NCBI GenBank assembly: GCA_007118075.1
Contig: SKSH01000151.1
Location: 1 to 41,746, forward strand
Reading direction: 5' to 3'
Source: Halobacteriales archaeon
GTDB lineage: Archaea; Halobacteriota; Halobacteria; Halobacteriales; SKSH01
Length of the DNA: 41,746 nucleotides
The notes under the pieces are model-generated. The model was not told where the DNA came from. It did no database searches and saw only the letters and a program-made list of their open reading frames with translations. Positions 26,589-34,789 of the stretch are shown here, piece after piece. How positions within the stretch are numbered: the stretch's first letter is position 1; each line of letters starts with the position of its first letter. The position numbers and the translations under genes were made by a program.

Positions 26589-26906
26589 ATGGACACACGA
26601 TCGTCAGAGACGGTCGTCATCAGCTTTCCCGCAGACCTCTCCATCTGGGGGCGACAACAGATCGATACCCCACACTTTCGTGCATACCTTAAGAAGACGC
26701 TCGGTCAAATCGAGCGCGGTGACGAATGGGAGGAATTCGTCGGGGTCGGCTGTTGTGGGAACACCCTCGATGTACCGCTTCGGATCGAACAGATCGACGG
26801 CGACGGCATCGTCAACCCCGATACCGAGATCGAATACGTCGAACGAGAGGCGTGCGGGATTGCTGGGGGTTGGCTGGTACAAAGTGCCGGTGGGCCGACC
26901 GTCTAA
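26589..26906 (+). CDS. Uncharacterised 105-residue protein with GVGCCGN motif
   Basis: I do not recognise a named family. The protein is small, acidic and soluble. It has T-P-H-F-R-A-Y-L-K-K-T-L, then G-D-E-W-E-E-F, a central V-G-C-C-G-N-T-L-D-V-P-L and a late E-A-C-G-I-A-G-G-W-L. The paired Cys and a third Cys suggest a metal or redox site. The ATG at 26589 is preferred over a GTG at 26535 because the extra residues look unlike the rest. It is divergent from secF and overlaps the next gene tail to tail by four bases. Confidence 0.72.
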   Translation: MDTRSSETVVISFPADLSIWGRQQIDTPHFRAYLKKTLGQIERGDEWEEFVGVGCCGNTLDVPLRIEQIDGDGIVNPDTEIEYVEREACGIAGGWLVQSAGGPTV

Positions 26907-27415
26907 TTCTGCACTACCCTTTGGTCCACGAGGACGAGCAGCACGATGACCACGAGCGGCAGGATGACAGCGATCGGCCAGGATAGACCATTGAGCCACT
27001 CGATAGCAGTGGCAAACCGGCCAGATCCCTCATCGATGTACTCCGACGGTGCAGAGATGATGAGGGCCAGGTAGATCGAGGCGACCAAAGCGTATCCGAA
27101 GCCTCCGTACAGCCGTTCGAGGGAGACCATCTCACCAGGGCTGGTGGTCCGACGCTGAGCAAGCCAGAGTGGGGTGATGATTGCTGCGATGATACCGATA
27201 CCGCCGAGTAGCAACAGGCCAGGCGCCAGCATGAGGAGTGCCGAGGTGCCATCGGTATCTGCGATCCACCCGGGCAGTGCAAGGAGGATCAACACCACCG
27301 TGAAGAGGATCACGAAGATGGCGATGATCGCGTATGAACGAAGGATGCGAGATCGATCCTGGCTGAGACAGCTACGAAATGAGGCAATGATGAGACTCCT
27401 CGATCTCGGTCCCAT
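26903..27415 (-). CDS. Uncharacterised membrane protein with four helices
   Basis: The 170-residue protein has about four membrane helices (roughly 29-48, 58-84, 104-125 and 145-166). A basic N-terminus (R-S-L-I-I-A-S-F-R-S and R-I-L-R-S-Y) is probably cytoplasmic. No family or catalytic motif is recognised. A TATA-like GCTTATTC lies about 28 bases before the ATG, fitting a leaderless transcript. It is divergent from pgi and overlaps the end of the 105-residue gene by four bases. Confidence 0.75.
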   Translation of the reverse strand: MGPRSRSLIIASFRSCLSQDRSRILRSYAIIAIFVILFTVVLILLALPGWIADTDGTSALLMLAPGLLLLGGIGIIAAIITPLWLAQRRTTSPGEMVSLERLYGGFGYALVASIYLALIISAPSEYIDEGSGRFATAIEWLNGLSWPIAVILPLVVIVLLVLVDQRVVQN

Positions 27416-27439
27416 TGTGCGATAATCCGGGACGTTCCT

Positions 27440-27447
27440 GAATAAGC
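27440..27447 (-). promoter_or_regulatory. TATA-like box of the four-helix membrane protein gene
   Basis: GCTTATTC on the minus strand is centred about 28 bases before the ATG at 27415. Confidence 0.45.
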
Positions 27448-27462
27448 AACCCGGTACGGAAC

Positions 27463-27470
27463 GGTTTAGG
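27463..27470 (+). promoter_or_regulatory. TATA-like box of pgi
   Basis: GGTTTAGG is centred about 27 bases before the pgi ATG at 27494, fitting a leaderless start. Confidence 0.45.
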
Positions 27471-27493
27471 AGCAGGCGGTCGCGTCATCCGCC

Positions 27494-28780
27494 ATGAACG
27501 TTGAACTCGGCTACGCCCTCGCTCCTCCGGCATCACCGGGGATCTCCAGGTCATCGCTCGATGAGCTCGATGAGCGAGTCGAAGCTGCACACGACCGAAT
27601 CCAAGCTGGAGTCGAGACAGGAGCAGATGGTTACACATCGCTCGATCTCTACGAACGGGTAGACACCGAACGAATCCAGGCCGTGGTAGACGAATTCGAA
27701 CCCATCGAGACGGTCCTGGTCATCGGCATGGGTGGATCGGCACTGGGTGCCCGTGCGATGGCGAACGCGCTCGCACCTGCTGACGATTGGTACATACTCG
27801 ATACCCTCGATCCGGTGTATCTCGAGCATATCATCGATGCAGTTGACCTTGAAGATACCCTCTGCCACGTCGTCTCAAAATCGGGGTCAACCGTCGAGAC
27901 CAGAGCGATCTTCCAGGTGATCCGGCAAGCCATGGCTGACGAGGGCATCGACTGGACCACCCGGACCATCGCGACAACGGGTGAGACCGGCCCACTCGGG
28001 CGAACTATCGAGGAGAATGGAGCGACACGACTCGAACCGCCAGATGGCGTCCCTGGCCGGTACTCCGCCCTCTCTTCGATGGCACTGCCAAGTGCAGCCG
28101 CGTTGGGGATCGACGTGCAGGGGCTCCTCACCGGTGCTGAACGGGCCCATCGATCACTCACCGGCTCACTCCTCAAATCTCCGGCGTACGCCTACGGAGC
28201 AGTGATGGCTGAATTGTCAGCGCATGGTGTCGGTCAGAATGCGTTCGTGACCTATGGCGAACGGTTAGGTGCTTTCGGCCATTGGTTCAGCCAACTGTGG
28301 GCCGAAAGTCTCGGAAAGGACGGACTCGGACAGACACCGATCCCAGGTCGAGGCGTCGCCGATCACCACTCACAGCTGCAACGATGGCGAGCCGGTCCAA
28401 GGGATCTGGCGGTGACGACGCTCACAACGGGTGATCGGGGTGGTCAAGCGGTGGAACTTGATGATGCGACACCAGTGACACTCGGAGCGCTCCAGGAGCT
28501 CGAACGTCGCGCGATGACCGCCAGTCTCGGTGATGCTGGGGTCCCCGCTGTTGGGATCGAACTCGACAGACTCGATGCTGAATCGATCGGTGAGCTGTTC
28601 GTCTCACTCGAGGCGGCAACCATCCTCGTCGCCGAACTCTGGGAGATCGACGCGTTCGATCAACCGGCTGTCGATTGGGCAAAATCTGCGGTTCGAGCAG
28701 AACTCGGCCTTGAATCGGGGGCTCATGCACAACTCAACCCACCGGAGCCGTTGTCCATCGATGGACAGCGACGGGGCTAA
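27494..28780 (+). CDS. pgi: Glucose-6-phosphate isomerase
   Basis: Pgi interconverts glucose 6-phosphate and fructose 6-phosphate. The 428-residue protein belongs to the Pgi superfamily with two SIS domains. Visible motifs are G-M-G-G-S-A-L-G (first SIS), S-K-S-G-S-T-V-E-T (phosphate binding) and W-A-E-S-L-G-K-D-G with the catalytic Glu. G-V-A-D-H-H-S-Q-L with the ring-opening His follows. The gene is followed after 29 bases by a CPBP protease gene and may share its transcript. Confidence 0.95.
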   Translation: MNVELGYALAPPASPGISRSSLDELDERVEAAHDRIQAGVETGADGYTSLDLYERVDTERIQAVVDEFEPIETVLVIGMGGSALGARAMANALAPADDWYILDTLDPVYLEHIIDAVDLEDTLCHVVSKSGSTVETRAIFQVIRQAMADEGIDWTTRTIATTGETGPLGRTIEENGATRLEPPDGVPGRYSALSSMALPSAAALGIDVQGLLTGAERAHRSLTGSLLKSPAYAYGAVMAELSAHGVGQNAFVTYGERLGAFGHWFSQLWAESLGKDGLGQTPIPGRGVADHHSQLQRWRAGPRDLAVTTLTTGDRGGQAVELDDATPVTLGALQELERRAMTASLGDAGVPAVGIELDRLDAESIGELFVSLEAATILVAELWEIDAFDQPAVDWAKSAVRAELGLESGAHAQLNPPEPLSIDGQRRG

Positions 28781-28809
28781 GGGTCCACGACAGCGAGTAT
28801 CTTCGCATA

Positions 28810-29961
28810 ATGAGACGGTATCCGCCACTCTTGGCCCTCCTCGGCGCGTTGGTCATCGTCATTAGCGCGATGGGAGAATGGGAGACGACCACGGTCTCCA
28901 TCGGTGTCGAGCTCCCAATCTTCATCCTCCTTGGACTGATCGCTGGGCTCTTCGTGCTCCTCGGGGTCCTCCGGTGGCAGCAACTACTCGAGCCGCGGAG
29001 CTTCGCTACCGGTGTGTTCGCAGTCGGCCTCCTCGCGTGGCTCGTCGGAATGTATGGCTACGCGGCAGTGTTCGGCGGGAACTTCGACAATCAGTGGACA
29101 GAGACAGCCGCGCTGGTGCCGGCGATAACCACCATCGTCGGTGGAGGCATCGCCATCGCAGGTGGTCTCGGTGATTGGTTCGAAATCGAACCAACCTCGG
29201 CGAAAGATCGAACCAAAGCAGCAGCGATTGTGACCGGTGTCGGCTTCGGTGGGCTAATCTTGATGTTCATCTGGTCACAGATCCTCCTCCTCATCCTCGT
29301 CGTTATCACCGGCGATTTCGACCCGCCGCTCGATCAGTTGTTGGTGGTCTCGAACGTCGCTCTTGGGCTCGGAATGGGGACGATGGCAGGCATCTACCTC
29401 CTGCTCGCAGATCGGACTCGGTCGTTCATCGATCTCCGCATCCCTGGTCTGCGCGATATCGCATGGACGTTCGTCGGCATCGGGGGCCTCTTCGCGGCGT
29501 TGATTATCGTCGGTATCATCCTCCAGCTCATCGGGACCCCGCCAGCCGAACACGGACTCGTCGAGAACATCCGGGCCGAAGGTGATCCCAACGTGGTCCT
29601 CTACATCCTCATCCCCAGTGCAATCCTCATCATCGGCCCGGGAGAGGAGTTGCTCTTCAGGAACATCGTGCAGAAATCACTGTACGATTATTTTTCTCGG
29701 CCAGCGGCCATCATCCTTGCCAGCCTCGTCTTCGCCGTGGCTCATATCCCGGCGTATTGGGCCGGGGCAGGGACCATCACGGCGGTCATCGTCATCTCGG
29801 TCCTCTCACTCGTCCTGGGTGCCATCTATGCAAAGACGGAGAATATCATCGTCCCAGCGGTGATCCACGGGTTATACAATGCGATCCTCTTCGGTGTGCT
29901 GTATATCGAACTGACCTCTGACGTGGAGGTCATCGCCTTGCTCCCAACCCTCGTTGGGTAA
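28810..29961 (+). CDS. CPBP family intramembrane metalloprotease
   Basis: This 383-residue membrane protein has about nine or ten helices and the three CPBP (Abi/CAAX-protease-like) motifs: E279-E280-x3-R284, H312 in A-H-I-P and H353-x3-N357. The fold resembles Rce1, which cuts prenylated tails, but no prenylation substrate is evident, so its target is unknown. Members serve in protein processing or self-immunity. The N-terminal half adds several helices beyond the core. It converges with nob1, four bases apart. Confidence 0.88.
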   Translation: MRRYPPLLALLGALVIVISAMGEWETTTVSIGVELPIFILLGLIAGLFVLLGVLRWQQLLEPRSFATGVFAVGLLAWLVGMYGYAAVFGGNFDNQWTETAALVPAITTIVGGGIAIAGGLGDWFEIEPTSAKDRTKAAAIVTGVGFGGLILMFIWSQILLLILVVITGDFDPPLDQLLVVSNVALGLGMGTMAGIYLLLADRTRSFIDLRIPGLRDIAWTFVGIGGLFAALIIVGIILQLIGTPPAEHGLVENIRAEGDPNVVLYILIPSAILIIGPGEELLFRNIVQKSLYDYFSRPAAIILASLVFAVAHIPAYWAGAGTITAVIVISVLSLVLGAIYAKTENIIVPAVIHGLYNAILFGVLYIELTSDVEVIALLPTLVG

Positions 29962-29965
29962 CGCG

Positions 29966-30430
29966 CTATGCGTTCGTCGGTCGCTTGCGTGATAATCCGG
30001 TCCCACAGATCGGGCACCGTTCGTGATCTTCCTCGAACTCACGGCCACATCCCTGACATTGGAAGTTCCAGTGGCGAGTCTCATCAATCCCATCCTGGGC
30101 GATCGCCTCCACCTCGATGTCGAGGATGCTCGCCACGTTCTGCATGGCGTAATCATCTGTCACGATGGTTCCATCGAGCTCGAACGCGGTTGCGAGGAGT
30201 CTGACATCGGTCTCAGAGAGTTCCCCGTGGTCACCACCTTCGCGGGCGGCCCGTCTGATTCGGTCGATCGTTTCAGGATCGGGGATGTGGATCCGCATCC
30301 CTGAGCCTTCGAGTGCATCGAACCGGTACGCATTCTCGTCCTCGAGCTCGTCGCGAACTTCGGGGACGGTCACCGTCGGCTCGGTGACATGGAAATCGTG
30401 AATGAACACCGACGTATCCAACACGTACAT
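29966..30430 (-). CDS. nob1: rRNA endonuclease Nob1
   Basis: Nob1 cuts the 3' end of pre-16S rRNA to release the mature small subunit. The 154-residue protein has a PIN domain (1-115) with acidic residues Asp5 (V-L-D-T-S), Asp75 (S-E-T-D) and Asp92/93 (T-D-D-Y). A zinc ribbon follows: C125-x2-C128 and C139-x2-C142. Its start codon directly follows the stop of the PRC-barrel gene, so the two are coupled. Confidence 0.93.
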   Translation of the reverse strand: MYVLDTSVFIHDFHVTEPTVTVPEVRDELEDENAYRFDALEGSGMRIHIPDPETIDRIRRAAREGGDHGELSETDVRLLATAFELDGTIVTDDYAMQNVASILDIEVEAIAQDGIDETRHWNFQCQGCGREFEEDHERCPICGTGLSRKRPTNA

Positions 30431-30676
30431 CTACTGTTCTATGACGATGTAATCCTTGACCGCCTGGACGTGTTCGATCGGGACGTGCACGCGTCCCTCC
30501 TCGTCAGTCTCAAAGTCGAGGGCGACAGGGTTGAAGCCCTCGTTCGGTTCAACGATGATATCGAAGAGCTGTCCGGTTCGAAGGTCCATGGTCACGTTGT
30601 ACAGTTCACCGATCTCACCGCCATCTGCTCCCATGACCTCCATGCCTGAGAGGTTCTTCGCGAGAATGCCGCTCAT
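30431..30676 (-). CDS. PRC-barrel domain protein
   Basis: The 81-residue protein is a single PRC-barrel. It starts M-S-G-I-L-A-K-N-L-S-G-M-E-V and has the G-E-I-G-E-L-Y-N-V and D-L-R-T-G strands. Archaeal members often accompany RNA-processing genes and are thought to bind RNA or ribosome-maturation partners; function is unproven. It is followed by nob1 with zero spacing and is divergent from infB across 124 bases. A CATTAC element 25-35 bases upstream may be its TATA box. Confidence 0.88.
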   Translation of the reverse strand: MSGILAKNLSGMEVMGADGGEIGELYNVTMDLRTGQLFDIIVEPNEGFNPVALDFETDEEGRVHVPIEHVQAVKDYIVIEQ

Positions 30677-30800
30677 AACCGGTCAATTCCTCGGCCTTGC
30701 TTGTAATGCTTTCTACCGGCAGGAGGGACAACTCGATGAAACGACACGCATTAATGTCGGTACCGGATGCTTCTCGGTAGGGATTTCTCCCCGACCCGAT

Positions 30801-32600
30801 ATGGCCTTCGACACATCGTCTGCCTCGCTACGAACCCCGATCGCCGCCGTACTCGGACACGTCGATCACGGGAAGACGACACTCCTCGACCGAATCCGCG
30901 GAACAGCGGTTACCGAGGAAGAAGCTGGCGCGATCACCCAACACATCGGGGCGACTGCGATCCCGCTTGAGACCATCTCTGAGCTGGCAGGCGCACTGGT
31001 CAATCCAACCGATTTCGATCTTCCTGGTCTGTTGTTCATCGATACACCCGGACACCACGCCTTTACCACGCTGCGATCTCGCGGGGGCGCGCTGGCTGAT
31101 CTCGCCGTACTCGTCGTCGCGGTCGACGATGGATTCCAGCCACAGACGATCGAGGCGATCGAGATCCTCAAACGGACAGAAACACCGTTCGTCGTCGCCG
31201 CGAACAAGATCGACGCGATTCCCGGCTGGCAATCTGTGGAGAACGCACCGATCCAACAGCGGTATGAGGCACAGACCGACATCGTCAGAAGCCGGCTCGA
31301 TGAACGCCTCTATGAGATCATCGGTGAGCTGAGTGAACTCGGCTTCTCGGCGGACTTCTACTGGCGTATCCAGGATTTCCAACGGAACATCGGGGTCGTT
31401 CCCATCAGTGCCCTCACCGGTGAGGGATGCCCTGATCTGCTCGCGGTGATGATGGGTCTGGCCCAGCGGTTTCTCCGTGAGAGCATGGCGGTCAATGTCA
31501 ACCGCTCTGGTCGCGGTACGGTCATCGAGGTGAAGGAGGAGCAGGGACTCGGTACGACGCTCGATGCCATCATCTCCGATGGATCGCTCTCAGTCGACGA
31601 CACGATCGTCGTCGGTGGAACCGGCGGGCCGATCGTCACTACAGTCCGTGCGCTGTTGCAACCTCGGCCACTCGAGGAGATACGCACCGGACGCAGATTC
31701 GAGCAAGTCGACCGGGTCGAGGCCGCAGCTGGCGTGAAGATTGCCGCTGCAAATCTTGAGACTGCGATGGCTGGGGCGCCCATCGCCGCCGTCGGTGCCA
31801 GTGATGAGAGCGACGTTATCGCCGAGGTGAAATCGGCGATTGCGGACATCCAGGTCTCCACCGATGACGACGGAATTGTCCTCAAAGCGGACACGTTGGG
31901 TAGCCTCGAGGCGATTGCCACCTCCTTGCAAGAGGAGCTCGAGGTACCGATCATGCGAGCTGAGGTGGGTGATATCTCCTCGAGAGATGTCAGGATGGCC
32001 TCGACTGCGGCCGATCCGAAGCATCGGGTCATCGTTGGATTCAACGTGGAACTACTCCCAGAAGCGGATCGTTTACTCGCGGAGGAGCCGGTCAGAATCT
32101 TCAGAGACGACGTCATCTACCAGCTCATCGAGGACCTCGAGGAGTACCTCACCCGACTCGAGACCGAGCAGCGAGAGACGATCCTCGAACAGATCATCCG
32201 TCCTGCACGGTTCCGACTCCTCCCTGATCACACGTTCCGAAGCAGTGATCCAGCGGTCGTAGGGGTCGAGATTCTCGGTGGGACACTCAAAACCAACGTC
32301 CCGGTGGCGGCATTCGAGGGCGACGGTGAGCCGAGACGGGTTGGGATTGTGAAGGGGATTCAGCGTGAGGGTGAGGACATCGAGGCTGCTGACCGTGGTG
32401 AGCGCGTGAGTGTTGCCATCGACGGGCCGACGATCGGTCGAGGACTTGACGAGGGGGATGAGCTCTGGACGGAACTCCCGGAGAAGCACGCCAAAATCAT
32501 CGAACTAGAGTTGCTCGATGAGCTCGATGAACACGAACGATTGGCACTCAACCAATATCTCGAATCGGTCCGAGCAGCTGACCCGTTCTGGGCGAAGTAA
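30801..32600 (+). CDS. infB: Translation initiation factor aIF5B
   Basis: aIF5B is a GTPase that joins the ribosomal subunits after start-codon selection. The 599-residue protein has G1 G-H-V-D-H-G-K-T-T at 19-27, G3 D-T-P-G-H-H-A-F and G4 N-K-I-D. Domains II, III and IV follow, with the long connecting helix between III and IV. It lacks the N-terminal extension of bacterial and eukaryotic forms and has no intein. The ATG at 30801 is chosen because homology starts there; the upstream frame is a shadow of the PRC-barrel gene. It converges with the DUF5811 gene with no gap. Confidence 0.95.
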   Translation: MAFDTSSASLRTPIAAVLGHVDHGKTTLLDRIRGTAVTEEEAGAITQHIGATAIPLETISELAGALVNPTDFDLPGLLFIDTPGHHAFTTLRSRGGALADLAVLVVAVDDGFQPQTIEAIEILKRTETPFVVAANKIDAIPGWQSVENAPIQQRYEAQTDIVRSRLDERLYEIIGELSELGFSADFYWRIQDFQRNIGVVPISALTGEGCPDLLAVMMGLAQRFLRESMAVNVNRSGRGTVIEVKEEQGLGTTLDAIISDGSLSVDDTIVVGGTGGPIVTTVRALLQPRPLEEIRTGRRFEQVDRVEAAAGVKIAAANLETAMAGAPIAAVGASDESDVIAEVKSAIADIQVSTDDDGIVLKADTLGSLEAIATSLQEELEVPIMRAEVGDISSRDVRMASTAADPKHRVIVGFNVELLPEADRLLAEEPVRIFRDDVIYQLIEDLEEYLTRLETEQRETILEQIIRPARFRLLPDHTFRSSDPAVVGVEILGGTLKTNVPVAAFEGDGEPRRVGIVKGIQREGEDIEAADRGERVSVAIDGPTIGRGLDEGDELWTELPEKHAKIIELELLDELDEHERLALNQYLESVRAADPFWAK

Positions 32601-32939
32601 CTATTGTCCGGCAGGAAGAAACCGATCGCCGACTGCGTTTTGCGCTCGGCCGACCGCTGCAGCGACGAGTTCGACGGTCAGTTCGTGACGGCCATCTTCG
32701 GAGAACTCATCGAGATCGGCAAGTGGGATGCCTGCTGCGACAGGCGGTGATTCCGGTGGATGGACCGACACAGCCGCTGTCGGACCAGTTGGGGTGGTGA
32801 CGACCTGCGCATCGACCTCGAAGGCTGCTGAGAGGTGTACCCTGACCGCATCAGCCACCGCGTCGGCCGTCGACTGCAGCACACGAAGCTCCTCTGAGGT
32901 GGCTGGATCGGCCCCATCATCGACACGGTTTTGATACAT
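32601..32939 (-). CDS. DUF5811-like haloarchaeal protein
   Basis: The 112-residue acidic soluble protein resembles haloarchaeal DUF5811: an N-terminal helix with S-E-E-L-R-V-L-Q-S-T-A-D-A-V, a central strand T-G-P-T-A-A-V-S-V-H-P-P, and a C-terminal helix ending G-R-A-Q-N-A-V-G-D-R. Function is unknown. The ATG at 32939 is preferred over a TTG 18 bases upstream. It follows the arginine decarboxylase gene after 48 bases in the same direction. The family name is from memory. Confidence 0.75.
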   Translation of the reverse strand: MYQNRVDDGADPATSEELRVLQSTADAVADAVRVHLSAAFEVDAQVVTTPTGPTAAVSVHPPESPPVAAGIPLADLDEFSEDGRHELTVELVAAAVGRAQNAVGDRFLPAGQ

Positions 32940-32987
32940 TGCTATAAGCCTAAACAAGCAGCGGGCAAAAGTGATTCGACCAAGGTA

Positions 32988-33464
32988 TCACCATCGATCG
33001 TTGGCCTGACCATATGCGGCTAGAACGACCGCACAGCCGTATGCATCGTCTTCAGCCGTGACGGTGGATAGTTTGGAGCCCCCCGTGGCAGGCGACCAGG
33101 ATCTGAGCGCCAATCCGTGCTCAATCCCATCATCGAGACGGGAGCTGACGACCGATTCGGCATCAGCACCTGTCGACACCTCCTCATAGAAAAGCCCTGA
33201 ACCCTCCACCGTTCGAGTCCACCTCAGCCCAGCACATCCGTGCATGCCAGCTTCGACCGTGACCGATGCCTGTACAACGTGTAAGCGGTCACCGATGGCA
33301 CCGAGGTCACTGAGATCTTCGGCCTCGGTGAGTGTAGCGGCAGTCGGGATGACTGAAGACAGTCGAACAAGGTTGAACCGTTCTGCGCCGACATCGGTCA
33401 AGGCGGTATCGAATGCTGCCACCGGTGTCGGACCTGTGCCGGCGCCAGCAACAATTCTGATCAT
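32988..33464 (-). CDS. pdaD: Pyruvoyl-dependent arginine decarboxylase
   Basis: This enzyme converts arginine to agmatine, needed in archaea for polyamines and for agmatidine in tRNA-Ile2. The 158-residue proenzyme should cleave itself between Ser36 and Ser37 in N-L-V-R-L-S-S-V-I-P, making a beta chain and a pyruvoyl-capped alpha chain. The start M-I-R-I-V-A-G matches the family; an ATG two codons upstream is also possible. The C-terminal A-Y-G-C-A-V-V-L-A-A-Y-G is typical. It lies 35 bases after the end of pan on the same strand. Confidence 0.92.
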   Translation of the reverse strand: MIRIVAGAGTGPTPVAAFDTALTDVGAERFNLVRLSSVIPTAATLTEAEDLSDLGAIGDRLHVVQASVTVEAGMHGCAGLRWTRTVEGSGLFYEEVSTGADAESVVSSRLDDGIEHGLALRSWSPATGGSKLSTVTAEDDAYGCAVVLAAYGQANDRW

Positions 33465-33499
33465 AACCATCTACGTGTGCTATCGGGTGAGTCCGAGGT

Positions 33500-34741
33500 T
33501 CAATACGCGTAATCAGCCCAACCATCTGAGGTAATCGGGCCGGAATCGTTATCTTCCTCGATACGAGCCTTCGCGGAAGTGAAATCTGACCGAGTGACTG
33601 CCGTCCGACCATCCCTGATGGCGACCATCCCCGCCTCAGTCGCCAGGCTTGCAAGATCTGCACCGGTGTATCCCGGTGTCGATTCCGCAAGTTCCTGGAG
33701 ATTGACGTCATCCGCCAATCGCATCGATCGGGTATGGATTTCGAGGATCACTTCCCGACCTGCTTGATCTGGGCGTGGTACCTCGATGAGGCGATCGAAA
33801 CGGCCCGGGCGTAAAATCGCCCGGTCAAGCATATCGAACCGGTTCGTGGCACCGATGATGCTGATCTCCCCTCGTGCATCGAATCCATCCATCTCACTGA
33901 GCAGCTGCATCATCGTGCGTTGAACCTCAGCATCACCAGATGTCTTCGATTCAGTCCGCTTCGCGGCGATCGCATCAATCTCATCGATGAAGATGATCGC
34001 TGGTTGTTCATCACGTGCAAGCTGGAAGAGATCGCGTACCAATCGTGATCCCTCACCGATGAACTTCCGCACGAGCTCGCTTCCGGCCATCTTGATGAAG
34101 GTGGCGTCGGTGTGATTGGCGACCGCTTTCGCGAGCAACGTCTTTCCCGTACCTGGGTCACCGTACAACAGCACACCAGCCGGCGGTTTGACCCCCACCG
34201 CTTCGAACTGCTCTGGCCGTTGCAATGGTGCCTCTACTGCCTCACGTACCTCGAGGATCTGTTCGTCTATCCCTCCGATGTCATCGTAGGTCACATCGGG
34301 TGAACGATCGATAGCCATCGCCTGCGCTCGGGCATCGGTCTCGGTATCGAGGACCTCCTGGACCGTGAATGAGTCATTGACCGCGACGCGGTCACCAGGA
34401 TCGAGTTCTTGCGATTGCGTGGCGGATAAGTCGGTAAGAATCTCCTGATTGTTCCCGTGTTGGCGTAAGAGCCCCTCATGCGTCTCCGGCCATACCTCCT
34501 CGATCGTAGCAACGTACAGCGCAGAAGTCTTGAGCGACTCATTTTCACGGGTAAGCCGGTCGACCTCAGAGCGGAGTTCAGCACCCCGTTCGACCGCGCG
34601 CTTGAGCTCACGGTCGAGTTGGCTGCCGATATCGAGCAGGTTGTCATGGTGGGCTAGCATCGCCTCCAGCCGTTCCTCGTTGGACATATCAGGATCCAAC
34701 TGGAGCCTGGGCCGGTCCGGGATGGAGGGGCTATGCGACAT
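33500..34741 (-). CDS. pan: Proteasome-activating nucleotidase PAN
   Basis: PAN is the hexameric AAA ATPase that unfolds proteins for the archaeal 20S proteasome. The 413-residue protein has a coiled coil (about 20-72), an OB domain (about 75-140) and an AAA module with Walker B I-I-F-I-D-E-I-D and the second region of homology. Two oddities: Walker A reads G-D-P-G-T-G-K-T (194-201), with Asp195 where PAN normally has Pro. The C-terminus ends Y-A-Y, so the penultimate residue is not the Tyr of the usual HbYX docking motif. pepF precedes it by 48 bases on the same strand. Confidence 0.93.
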   Translation of the reverse strand: MSHSPSIPDRPRLQLDPDMSNEERLEAMLAHHDNLLDIGSQLDRELKRAVERGAELRSEVDRLTRENESLKTSALYVATIEEVWPETHEGLLRQHGNNQEILTDLSATQSQELDPGDRVAVNDSFTVQEVLDTETDARAQAMAIDRSPDVTYDDIGGIDEQILEVREAVEAPLQRPEQFEAVGVKPPAGVLLYGDPGTGKTLLAKAVANHTDATFIKMAGSELVRKFIGEGSRLVRDLFQLARDEQPAIIFIDEIDAIAAKRTESKTSGDAEVQRTMMQLLSEMDGFDARGEISIIGATNRFDMLDRAILRPGRFDRLIEVPRPDQAGREVILEIHTRSMRLADDVNLQELAESTPGYTGADLASLATEAGMVAIRDGRTAVTRSDFTSAKARIEEDNDSGPITSDGWADYAY

Positions 34742-34789
34742 CGAACCGAGGATACGCCGTCGATCGTAGAAGTGCCTTTGGGTCGCGAC

